From Candidatus Eiseniibacteriota bacterium (GTDB lineage Bacteria > Orphanbacterota > Orphanbacteria > Orphanbacterales > Orphanbacteraceae), in the NCBI GenBank assembly GCA_024276995.1, contig JAJRWB010000073.1:1-34176 (forward strand): 34,176 nt of DNA. Reading direction: 5' to 3'. The notes below the pieces were generated by a model, which saw nothing but the letters and a program-made list of their open reading frames with translations, was not told the DNA's origin and did not search any database. Position numbers and translations under genes: made by a program. Below, in pieces: positions 8,149 through 15,623 of the stretch; the stretch's first letter is position 1; every line of letters begins with the position of its first letter.

Positions 8149-9515
8149 CGGACGTACTGCAGCGCTTCCAGTTTCCGGCGGACATCGTCGTCGGTGGTGA
8201 GGTCGCCCATCTGGAAGCCGGGGTCGGTCTCCCGCATCCAGTCGGTCAAGATCGCCTCGAGCCTCTTCACTTCCCCCGGATGGTCGCCGTAGACGTTCTT
8301 CGTCTCCCCCGGATCGGCGTCGAGATCGTAGAGAGCCTTCTGCCCGGTGATCGGAAAGACGACGAACTTCCATCGTTCGTCGCGCACCGACTTCGCCTTG
8401 TATCGGTTCTGCCATTCATCGCTCACTTCAAGATCCCACGGCTTGCTCGCCTCGCTTACCGAAGAGCGCGCCTCGATGCCCCCGTCGAGCACTCCGAGAA
8501 GGCTCTTTCCCTCGAACCGGGAAGGGGGACGGATCCCCGCCGCATCGAGGAGCGTCGGCGCGATGTCGAGAAGACGTACCGGCTCGCGCACCACGAGAGG
8601 TTTGCGGATCAGTTTCGGCGAGTTGAGCACCAGGGGGACGCGGATCTCGTTGTCCCAGAGGAAATGGCCGTGGTCGTAATAATAGTTGTGCTCACCGAGG
8701 GATTCGCCGTGGTCGGCGGTGACGGCGATCAGAACGCTGTTCCTCCTCGAGGCGGGAAGCGCATCGAGCACCTCTCGCAGCTCCCGGTCGGCGAAGGCGA
8801 CCTCTCCGTCGTGGGCGGCCGCCATGTACGCCAGGTCGGCCGGTGTCTGCGCTCGCCTGTGGAACCGGAGGGCGAAGAGATCATCGAGGCTCTCCGGATC
8901 GAAGTCGCCCTTCGGAACCCGCCGGAACGAGAGATACGGTTCGGGGGGATTGTACGGCCAGTGGGAATCGAAGAAATGAACCCATAGGAAGAACGGTTCG
9001 TCGCCGACGCCGCGGAGCCATTCCACCGCCCGCGCGGCCACCTTGTCCGCCTTCCTTTCCACTTCACCGCCGAAGGGGGTGTCATCGAGATCCTCGTCGT
9101 AGAGATCGAACCCCCGGGAGAGGCCGAAACGGCTGTGAAGGGGATACGCGCCGATCACAGCGGCCGTCCGGAAACCGTGATTCCGAAAGATCTGCGCCAC
9201 CGTGACCACCCGGGCGGGCACTTCGAAGCCGTTGCGAGGCACGCCGCTCGACCGGGGATGGAGCGAACTGAGAATCGTGGTGTGGGAGGCGAGGGTGGTC
9301 GGCACCTGGGAGATGCACGCCTCGAACTGGATGCCGTCGAGGGCGAGGCGATCGACGCCGGGCGTCACCGCCTCGACATGCCCGTAACAACCGAACCGGT
9401 CGGCTCGGGTGGTATCGAAGGTGAACAGGATCACCCCGGTCACCCCGTCCCGGGTCGGCCCGCGGCCGCACGATAGGAGGAGGAGCAAAGCGAGGAACGG
9501 GACTGTTTTTTTCAT
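8145..9515 (-). CDS. Sulfatase-fold lipoprotein lacking the formylglycine motif
   Basis: A 456-aa PF00884-type (sulfatase/phosphoglycerol transferase fold) protein with a good lipoprotein signal: MKK, then a leucine-rich core, then Cys16. Metal-binding elements are present: FTFDTTRAD (D34), TADHGESLGEH and DHGHFLWDNEIRVPL. At the catalytic position of true sulfatases (C/S-x-P-x-R) it has T74 and H78 (T-x-x-x-H), so formylglycine chemistry is excluded. A Thr nucleophile, as in phosphatases and phosphoglycerol/phosphoethanolamine transferases, is more likely. ATG 9515 follows GGGAG by about 10 nt. It heads the operon with the phosphodiesterase-like and DUF2723-TPR genes, suggesting one envelope glycan or protein-modifying pathway. 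Automatic annotation would say sulfatase, but I would not assign sulfate-ester hydrolysis. Confidence 0.85.
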   Translation of the reverse strand: MKKTVPFLALLLLLSCGRGPTRDGVTGVILFTFDTTRADRFGCYGHVEAVTPGVDRLALDGIQFEACISQVPTTLASHTTILSSLHPRSSGVPRNGFEVPARVVTVAQIFRNHGFRTAAVIGAYPLHSRFGLSRGFDLYDEDLDDTPFGGEVERKADKVAARAVEWLRGVGDEPFFLWVHFFDSHWPYNPPEPYLSFRRVPKGDFDPESLDDLFALRFHRRAQTPADLAYMAAAHDGEVAFADRELREVLDALPASRRNSVLIAVTADHGESLGEHNYYYDHGHFLWDNEIRVPLVLNSPKLIRKPLVVREPVRLLDIAPTLLDAAGIRPPSRFEGKSLLGVLDGGIEARSSVSEASKPWDLEVSDEWQNRYKAKSVRDERWKFVVFPITGQKALYDLDADPGETKNVYGDHPGEVKRLEAILTDWMRETDPGFQMGDLTTDDDVRRKLEALQYVR

Positions 9516-9550
9516 TCGTACCGGTCTCCCTTCGCGCGTGTCCGTGCGGC

Positions 9551-9559
9551 ATTGTAGCA
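9551..9559 (-). promoter_or_regulatory. Extended -10 promoter of the 9515-4197 operon
   Basis: On the minus strand the sequence reads TGcTACAAT (TG at 9559-9558, hexamer 9556-9551), 35 nt before ATG 9515. No good -35 is visible 17 nt upstream, which fits an extended -10 promoter. Expected transcription start is near 9544, giving a leader of about 30 nt that includes the GGGAG ribosome site. Confidence 0.55.
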
Positions 9560-9590
9560 CATCGGCGCACCGCCCCACCCGGTCGATCCA

Positions 9591-9620
9591 TTGACGGATG
9601 GCGACCGGTGTGAGTATGTT
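9591..9620 (+). promoter_or_regulatory. Promoter of the secreted metalloprotease-like gene
   Basis: TTGACG at 9591-9596 and TATGTT at 9615-9620 with an 18-nt spacer, followed by a leader of about 48 nt with GGAGGT at 9663-9668, six nt before ATG 9675. It runs back to back with the divergent extended -10 at 9551-9559 in a 159-nt intergenic region. Confidence 0.55.
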
Positions 9621-9674
9621 ACCGGTAGATCGGTCCACCGCCCGCTCCCTCTCTTCGCTCGCGGAGGTAGGTGA

Positions 9675-12122
9675 ATGTCTCCGTCACGCTCCCACCGGGA
9701 AACCGCCCCCTCCCATCGTCCTGCCGCCGCGTCGCGCTCCGATCTCCTCGCCGCGTTCCTCGCCGTCCTCATCACCACGTCGATCCCCCTTCACGCGGAG
9801 GCCGCCGGAAACGCCGTCGCCGGGATCCCGCCGACCGACGCGCTGATCGTCCTTGACGACATCGACATCGACGAAGTCTGGGCGTTCATCGACGAGTGGA
9901 CCGCCAACGGCGCCTGGCTTCCCCACGTCTATCCCCCGAACCTGATCATCGGCTCCGTTCCGCCGTCGCTGGAGGAAGCGCTCCACTCCGACCGGCGCGT
10001 CCTCTCGCTGAATCGCCGTCCCTACGTGCCGCCCGCGTCCGATAAGAACGCCCGCCGCCACGCCCTGGTGATCGCCTCGTGGAACATGGAAGGAGGTGAA
10101 GCGGCGGAAAAGAACGGGGAGGAAGCGGTTTTCCGGGAAGGGGGAGAACTGTCGTGCCGCGTCGAGACGGTCGACGGGAGAGCCGCGGAGCTTTTCGCCC
10201 GGAAGGCGGGGCGGATCGAGGAGAAGCAGTACGGCCGGGCGAAGGGGGCCGATTTCTTCCAGACCTCCGAGTGGGTCATCGGAAGGACGGTGGTGGGGGT
10301 CGTTCTTCCGAGCACGGAAGGGGCGACCCACACGAAAGAGGAGGTCGCCGGCGTCTATTCCCAGGTGAGGGGCGCCTTCACCTATCTCGCTTCGCGTGCC
10401 GGGGCGTACCCGGGCGCCCAGTTTCTCTACGACCTCCACGACTCGGTTTACACATCGAGAAATCTGCAGTACTCTCCCCCGCACTACAGGGAAAGCGAGT
10501 GGACCGGCGAGGTGATGAAGAATCTCGGCGGATACGACCTGTATGTGAAAGGTGTTCCCCAAGCGCCGGTGTACGAGTACCTCGACACGCTCCGGACGCG
10601 CTTTTCCACCGAGTGGGCTGTCTGCCTCTTCCTGCCGAGGGCGAAGTTCTTTCAGGGCGCCGGCTATACCGCTTACGCCTATCTCGGCGGGCCGTTTCTC
10701 GTCGCCCCCTCGGCCGGCGGCGGCAAGGTGGGGCCGTCGGGAACGATCCTCCTCTCCCATCTGATCATCCACGAAGCATCGCATCTCTACTTCGCCCTCG
10801 ACGAGTACGCCAAGGGGGGATCGGCCACGCCCTGCCGCGCCACGTCGGGCTACATGGGGGTGTTCAACCGGAACAGCCTCCGCCGGGACTTCCTGTGCGA
10901 CCCGGAAAGCCACCAGCCGTGCGCCATGCGCGAGGCGAGCGCGAACCTCTGCTCGTACTCCCTCGCCATGATGGCGGCGGCCGACTCGGACACCAACGGC
11001 GTGCCCGATGTGCTCGACACGACGCCGTGGGTGAACATCGACTCGACCCTCGGCGACACGATCACCACCGTCTCCCCCGAGATCTCCGGGTGGATCTCGG
11101 TGGTCCCCGCGCCGAACCTGGCGAACCGGTCCGGCACGGGCGCCGACGGCCGCCGGGAGAAAGAGGCGCTCGGGCGGCGAAACAACATCACCTTCAACTA
11201 CATCACCCACGTGATCTACAGGATCGACGACCAATCGTGGCAGTTCGGCGACCCCGACGGCGGGTGGCGGTACGACTCGTCGCTCGTCCATTTCCGTTTC
11301 ATTCCCGACTCCCTTTCGGGCGGGAATCACGTCATCCGGATCCGGGGGGTGAACAGCGTGGGGAACGAATCGACGGGCGGATTCGAGAAGAAATTCGATC
11401 TTTTCGTGAAGGCGGTGGCGCTTCGCGATTTCGAAATCGAAGCCGACTACGGAGGAAAGGTGCGGCTTTCGTTCAATATCTTCGGAGGAGCTTTCGGATC
11501 GGAGGCGACGCTCTACAGGACCGCGCCTTCACCCGACACGGGGCTCCCCGAGACCGACGTGGTTCGCGTCCTCACGCTGAGCGATGACACCGCCTACGAG
11601 GTGATCGACGAACAGGGACGGCCGGGGGATACGCTCACATACGAAATCGTCGTGCGCGGCCTCGGCCTCGAGTGGTCGTGGGAGAAGCGCTTCGTCAAGC
11701 AGTCGCCCATCGAGCGGAGCACCTATCTCTCGATCGCCACGCCGAACCCGTTCCGTGACCGCACGGTGATCTCCTTCCGCGTCCCGAGGGGGCCGAGGAT
11801 CGTCCGTCCGGGCGGAGGGGGCAAGCCGGGGGGAACGACGCACAACGGCGACTACCGGCCCGACGCCGGTTATGCTCCGCCGGCGGGAAAGACGTCCGTC
11901 CGCTACCGGCAGATCGTCGCCCGTCTCGATATCTATAATATCGCGGGGCGAAGGGTGCGCCACTACCCGCCCACATACTGGGACGAAGGGTTCGTCCCCG
12001 ACCCGGTGATCTGGGACGGCAGAGACGACAGGGGAAACGATGTCCCCCAGGGCGTCTATTTCATCCATTTCAGCGCGGGCGACGATGTGAGGGAGACGCG
12101 AAAGATCGTCCTCATCCGATAG
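9675..12122 (+). CDS. Secreted HExxH metalloprotease-like protein with FlgD-like C-terminal domain
   Basis: An 815-aa exported protein with a basic N-region and hydrophobic core (LLAAFLAVLITTSIPLHAEA) as signal peptide. The zinc-site candidate is H366-E-A-S-H370, followed by LYFALDEY. Spacing matches the HExxHxxGxxD-type site of M64 metallopeptidases, with D376 as possible third ligand and Phe replacing the usual Gly. Residues 437-448 (DSDTNGVPDVLD) look like a thrombospondin-type-3 calcium loop. An Ig-like stretch (about 510-590) precedes a FlgD-like/Por-type domain from about 682. That domain holds TPNPFRDRTVISF, LDIYNIAGRRV, WDGRDDRGNDVPQGVYF and ends KIVLIR, the usual terminal domain of surface or secreted proteins in this type of bacterium. 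It is interrupted by a roughly 40-residue Gly/Pro-rich insert (708-748). The start has a strong GGAGGT six nt upstream. Peptidase activity is inferred from the motif only. Confidence 0.8.
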   Translation: MSPSRSHRETAPSHRPAAASRSDLLAAFLAVLITTSIPLHAEAAGNAVAGIPPTDALIVLDDIDIDEVWAFIDEWTANGAWLPHVYPPNLIIGSVPPSLEEALHSDRRVLSLNRRPYVPPASDKNARRHALVIASWNMEGGEAAEKNGEEAVFREGGELSCRVETVDGRAAELFARKAGRIEEKQYGRAKGADFFQTSEWVIGRTVVGVVLPSTEGATHTKEEVAGVYSQVRGAFTYLASRAGAYPGAQFLYDLHDSVYTSRNLQYSPPHYRESEWTGEVMKNLGGYDLYVKGVPQAPVYEYLDTLRTRFSTEWAVCLFLPRAKFFQGAGYTAYAYLGGPFLVAPSAGGGKVGPSGTILLSHLIIHEASHLYFALDEYAKGGSATPCRATSGYMGVFNRNSLRRDFLCDPESHQPCAMREASANLCSYSLAMMAAADSDTNGVPDVLDTTPWVNIDSTLGDTITTVSPEISGWISVVPAPNLANRSGTGADGRREKEALGRRNNITFNYITHVIYRIDDQSWQFGDPDGGWRYDSSLVHFRFIPDSLSGGNHVIRIRGVNSVGNESTGGFEKKFDLFVKAVALRDFEIEADYGGKVRLSFNIFGGAFGSEATLYRTAPSPDTGLPETDVVRVLTLSDDTAYEVIDEQGRPGDTLTYEIVVRGLGLEWSWEKRFVKQSPIERSTYLSIATPNPFRDRTVISFRVPRGPRIVRPGGGGKPGGTTHNGDYRPDAGYAPPAGKTSVRYRQIVARLDIYNIAGRRVRHYPPTYWDEGFVPDPVIWDGRDDRGNDVPQGVYFIHFSAGDDVRETRKIVLIR

Positions 12123-12162
12123 TGCCGCCCAGCCTCACGATTCCCCGGTGCGGGCGGGAAGG

Positions 12163-13161
12163 TCAGCGCCTGAGGCGAAGCGCGAACACGAGAAGCGCCG
12201 CGAGCACCAGGAGACCACTCAATAGGACGCCGGACGGGATCTTCTTCCCTCTTGTCCCGTCGGCGGCGGGCGCCGCCGGCGCTTCGTCCGGCCTCTCCTT
12301 GAGCCACTCGGAGTAGTCGACCATGCCGTTCGCCCGATCTTCGCCGTCCCACTTGTCGAAGATCTTGTCGATGTTGGCCGGGTAGCCGAGCCGGTTCATC
12401 ACCGACGTGGTGGCGATCCCCCAGTAGTTGTAGCGGGCATTGATCTCGTTGCGCGAACTGTTGAACAGGATGTACCCGGTGTGGGAGAGAAAGATGTTTC
12501 CCTTCCCCGGGCTTCCCCCCACCACGGGGTATCGCCTCTTCCCGACAATCAGGATCGACGCGGTCATCGTGCGGTTGAACAGGTTGTTGTAGATTTCCGC
12601 CGACGAGCCGCGCAGCGTGATGGCGTACTGCCTCGTCCTGTCGAAGCTGTTCTTCTCGATCACGAGAGGCGAATTGAGAATCTTCATGCCGTTGAAACAG
12701 CAGTCGAACACGTTTCCCCGCACCGTTCCCTTGGTGGAGTCGGCGAGCACCCCCGATCCGCCGAGGAAGCGGCACCCCTCCAGGTCGAGGAGTGTCGAAC
12801 CGGTTACGAGGGCGTAGGTCGTGCCCGGAGTGTTCCTGTCGAAGGTGATCCCCTCGATATGCACAGGCCGGCCGGCGGCGTACACCGTGAGGATCGCCAT
12901 CGTGTCGACCGTTCCCCGGATCGTCGTCGATTCGGCGCCGTCGCTCCCGATGAGCGAGAAACCGATTTCCTTCCGGACGAGAGGTTCGAAATCGTACTCT
13001 CCCGGGCCGACTCTCACGGTATCCCCGTCGGCCGCAGACCGGATCGCTTCGCGAAGAGCCTTTCCATCCCCGGTGACATCCCACGTCCGCGCCGCCCCGG
13101 GAGAGGGAACGGCAAGAAGAGTCGCGAACAGCGACAGGGCGATCAGTTTCGAGCGGATCAT
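12163..13161 (-). CDS. Exported right-handed beta-helix protein with C-terminal membrane anchor
   Basis: A 332-aa protein. Signal peptide MIRSKLIALSLFATLLAVPS with likely cleavage near A24. The body has repeated short strands typical of parallel beta-helix (NosD/pectate-lyase-like) proteins: an opening ALREAIRSAADGDTVRVGPG, then units such as TTIRGTVDTMAILTVYA, VHIEGITFDRNT, TVRGNVFDCC, LVIEKNSFDRT and AEIYNNLFNRT. Such folds bind or cleave polysaccharides, but no catalytic triad is obvious, so an enzymatic role is not assigned. Residues 308-332 form one hydrophobic helix ending in RLRR after a Pro/Ala/charged linker: a membrane anchor or sorting signal. ATG 13161 has GGGGAGG about 6 nt upstream; the in-frame ATG at 13206 is rejected. 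It follows the GT-C/TPR gene by 45 nt and probably shares its transcript. Confidence 0.78.
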   Translation of the reverse strand: MIRSKLIALSLFATLLAVPSPGAARTWDVTGDGKALREAIRSAADGDTVRVGPGEYDFEPLVRKEIGFSLIGSDGAESTTIRGTVDTMAILTVYAAGRPVHIEGITFDRNTPGTTYALVTGSTLLDLEGCRFLGGSGVLADSTKGTVRGNVFDCCFNGMKILNSPLVIEKNSFDRTRQYAITLRGSSAEIYNNLFNRTMTASILIVGKRRYPVVGGSPGKGNIFLSHTGYILFNSSRNEINARYNYWGIATTSVMNRLGYPANIDKIFDKWDGEDRANGMVDYSEWLKERPDEAPAAPAADGTRGKKIPSGVLLSGLLVLAALLVFALRLRR

Positions 13162-13206
13162 CGTATCCTCCCCGGGCCCGGCCGGCCCGATGCGAGTGAC
13201 TCTCAT

Positions 13207-15243
13207 CTAACGGCTATCGGCCTTCTGCTTTAACTGCTCAAGCGCCTCGCGCGGTTCCATCCGGTCCGGCATCGCGCGGCACGCCTCCTCGAGCACCTCC
13301 CTCGCCTCGTCCGGTCGTCCCGATCGCTCGAGGTATTCGGCGAGCCTGAGGGCGGGCACCGGCTCCGCGGGCGCGAGTCGGACCCCGAGACGGTACTCCT
13401 TCTCCGCCCGGGCGCTCTGCCCTGTCTTCTCCAGACAAAGGGCGAGGTTCGTATGAACCCTCCCGTCCACGGCGCCCGTGCGCACGAATGCCCTGTACTC
13501 CTCGATCGCCTCCTCGTAGCGCCCCTCGTTGTGGAGGAGCATGGCGAGGTTCGCATGGAGACCGGGGTGACGCCTGTCGGCGGCGATCCCCTTCCGGTAC
13601 GCGGCGATCGCCTCCTCCACCCTCCCCATCCGACCGTATGTAAGACCGAGATTATTGTACGCCTCCGCCTTGTCCGGGTCGAGACGGAGCGCCTCCCGGA
13701 ACGCCGTGAGCGCGCCTTCGAATTTTCCCGACTCTCTCAAGGCGACACCGAGGTCGTGATAGGCGTCGCTCGACGAGGGATCGTGAGCAATCGCCTCGCG
13801 GAACCGCCCGGCCGCCTCCTCGTTCCTCCCCTGGGCGAGGAGCGACACCCCCTCTCCTTCGTAGCCGAGGGCGAGATTCACCGGGGGGATGATTCCGAAG
13901 TCGATATTCAGCAGCGCCGTGAGACCGACTACCGCCGCCAGGAGCGCCATTCCCCGCGCCGGGGCGCGCCGGAGCATCTGTGCGACCTTGACGATCCCCG
14001 CCGCCGCGAAAAGAAGAATCACCGGGAGAAGGGGCATCCGGAATCGGGAGCACACGAAGAAGAGCACGAGCGTGGCGGAATAGGCGAAGAAGTAGAAGAG
14101 GAGGAGCCTTCGCCCCCTTCCCCGCCCGGCGAGCACCATGCCGAGGAGGGCGAGCGGGGAGAGAACGCCGTACGCCACCGGAAGATTTCGAAAAACCCTC
14201 GAATATCGACCCGAAAAGGAAAGAATCTGGTTATTCGACAGCTCTTCCCCGCGAAGGAGGAGGTACGCCTTGCGGGCGAAAAGGCGCGTCGCCTCCGCCG
14301 GGTTCTCTTGAATGAAGGCGATGCCCCGGGCGAACCAGTAGTTCGAAATCTCGCGGTACCGGAGTTTCCTGCCGAGTTTCGTCTGGGGAATGCGGATGCC
14401 GTCCTCGTACCCCCCCCACCAGTCCTTCCGCATTCCGGGCGCGGTGGCGCTCCAGCCGTCGGCGCCCGGATGGTTCCCGAGGTAGAAGTTGAGTCCCCCC
14501 TGCCACGAGATGAGTACGACCTCTCCCCCCTCCCGGGCGTTCCGCCACGTCACCGGCCCGATGACGGCGAGCGATGCGGCCGCCACCAGGAGCGTCGGCA
14601 CCGCCACGTCGCGCAAGAACCGGCTCCTTTTCGTACCGAGAAAGAGCCATATAGGGATCAGAGGCGCGAAAAGCAGGATGTTCGGCCTGGCGAGCGCCGC
14701 CAGACCTAGAACGACGCCCGCAGCCCCCCACCACATCGCGCGCCGCCGCCGGTCCGCTTCGAGAAGGACGGCGAGGAGGAGGGTGTCGAGAAAGAGCGCC
14801 AGCGGGGTGATCAGCAGTTCTCCGTCGAAATAGACCGCCAGGGGGTAAAGCGTGCCGAGAAGGACGGCGAGAAGGGCCGTACCGCCGCCGAACAGCCGTC
14901 TCCCCATGTGGAACACGAGCCCGAGGGTGAGCACGCCGAAAAGCGCCTGGGCGATCCGGGCGACGTGGCGTTCTCCCCCACCGAGCCGGTAGGCGGCCGC
15001 CAGGAACCAGGGATAGAGGGGGGCACGGAAATAGGGGGCCCCATCGGTGATCGGTCTGCCTTCGAGGATCGATTTCGCCCAGGAATCATGGTATGCGGCG
15101 TCCATTACCGGGTGGTCGAAAACGGGCGAGGCCGCCATGTCGGAAAGATGGACCATCCGGAGGGCGAATGCGGAAAGGAGGAGGAGAACCAGGAAAAGCC
15201 GGATCGCACCGCTCTTGCCGAAACCGGAGGGGAACAACGTCAT
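13207..15243 (-). CDS. PMT-type (GT39/ArnT-like) GT-C glycosyltransferase with TPR tail
   Basis: A 678-aa protein. Residues 1-450 form a polytopic PMT_2-like GT-C domain: the first periplasmic loop has VMDAAYHDSWAKSILEG then YFRAPLYPWFLAAAYRLGG, the usual D...Y...A...G...R.PLYP pattern with an acidic catalytic residue. It would transfer a sugar from a polyprenyl-phosphate donor at the periplasmic face. From about residue 455 there are about six regular TPR units (for example AYNNLGLTYGRMGRVEEAIAAY), ideal for recognising protein partners. The start is uncertain: ATG 15243 has GGGAG only two nt upstream, while TTG 15237 has better spacing. A six-codon upstream ORF (ATG 15260) stops in ATGA overlap with ATG 15243. 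The beta-helix gene follows by 45 nt. The layout matches TMTC proteins; the acceptor is unknown. Confidence 0.85.
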   Translation of the reverse strand: MTLFPSGFGKSGAIRLFLVLLLLSAFALRMVHLSDMAASPVFDHPVMDAAYHDSWAKSILEGRPITDGAPYFRAPLYPWFLAAAYRLGGGERHVARIAQALFGVLTLGLVFHMGRRLFGGGTALLAVLLGTLYPLAVYFDGELLITPLALFLDTLLLAVLLEADRRRRAMWWGAAGVVLGLAALARPNILLFAPLIPIWLFLGTKRSRFLRDVAVPTLLVAAASLAVIGPVTWRNAREGGEVVLISWQGGLNFYLGNHPGADGWSATAPGMRKDWWGGYEDGIRIPQTKLGRKLRYREISNYWFARGIAFIQENPAEATRLFARKAYLLLRGEELSNNQILSFSGRYSRVFRNLPVAYGVLSPLALLGMVLAGRGRGRRLLLFYFFAYSATLVLFFVCSRFRMPLLPVILLFAAAGIVKVAQMLRRAPARGMALLAAVVGLTALLNIDFGIIPPVNLALGYEGEGVSLLAQGRNEEAAGRFREAIAHDPSSSDAYHDLGVALRESGKFEGALTAFREALRLDPDKAEAYNNLGLTYGRMGRVEEAIAAYRKGIAADRRHPGLHANLAMLLHNEGRYEEAIEEYRAFVRTGAVDGRVHTNLALCLEKTGQSARAEKEYRLGVRLAPAEPVPALRLAEYLERSGRPDEAREVLEEACRAMPDRMEPREALEQLKQKADSR

Positions 15244-15319
15244 AACTCCCTGTCATTCATATAATTGCCCTTCCGGGAGGGTATCAGTCCCTCTTCGTCC
15301 AGACAAGCGAAATCGCCCT

Positions 15320-15334
15320 GGATACGGCGTATCC
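15320..15334. promoter_or_regulatory. Inverted repeat in divergent intergenic region
   Basis: A perfect dyad GGATAC-GGC-GTATCC lies between the divergent GT-C/TPR gene and the secreted-protein gene. It has operator-like size and symmetry. It may be a protein-binding site; nothing in the window identifies a cognate regulator. The rest of 15244-15430 has no gene. It contains a second small hairpin (GAGGG/CCCTC at 15278-15294), an 8-nt palindrome TGTATACA, and a possible extended -10 TGcTATCAT at 15376-15384 on the plus strand. Confidence 0.35.
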
Positions 15335-15430
15335 CCTCACGGGAACCTCCCGGCTGGCGCCCCCGTGTATACATATGCTATCATGCAAGTTGCGGACGGA
15401 GAAGAAATGGGTGATCACGAAACTTTCCTG

Positions 15431-15460
15431 TTGACTTTCCAAGCGGGGTCGTGCTACAAT
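15431..15460 (+). promoter_or_regulatory. Strong sigma-70-like promoter of the Cys/Trp-rich secreted protein
   Basis: TTGACT at 15431-15436, an 18-nt spacer ending in TGC, then TACAAT at 15455-15460. This is a near-consensus -35 plus extended -10 and the best promoter in the window. Expected transcription start is near 15467, giving a leader of about 157 nt before ATG 15624. Confidence 0.75.
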
Positions 15461-15466
15461 TCTTTC

Positions 15467-15623
15467 CGTCCCGGAGAGTATCTCCGGGGGTATTGAAGGT
15501 AGCTTCCCGTAGAGGGCGTCCCTGCTGGACCCAGTTATGGGGGTGCCCGACGGTAACTGTTTCATGGACAGACCGAAAGACCTTTCCCGAGGTTCCAAGG
15601 CTGTTCAAGGAGGTTTCGTTCAC
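15467..15623 (+). promoter_or_regulatory. Long structured 5' leader
   Basis: The transcribed leader can fold into a string of hairpins. A perfect 8-bp stem CCCGGAGA/TCTCCGGG with a GTA loop (15470-15488) lies right at the predicted 5' end. It is followed by GAAG/CTTC (15495-15506), GTCC/GGAC flanked by GGG/CCC (15514-15533), and CAGTTA/TAACTG (15532-15559), which competes slightly with the previous stem. The Shine-Dalgarno AAGGAGG (15607-15613) is outside these stems. I do not recognise a known riboswitch class. The 5' terminal stem is the type that stabilises abundant mRNAs. Confidence 0.45.

Noticed and set aside
9684-11330. 548-codon antisense open frame opposite the metalloprotease-like gene
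   Set aside because: Typical GC-rich shadow frame; no domains, charged low-complexity translation, while the plus strand has signal peptide, motifs and a ribosome site.
15284-15598. 104-codon minus-strand frame in the intergenic region
   Set aside because: Runs against the strong promoter and leader, has no ribosome site and no family resemblance.
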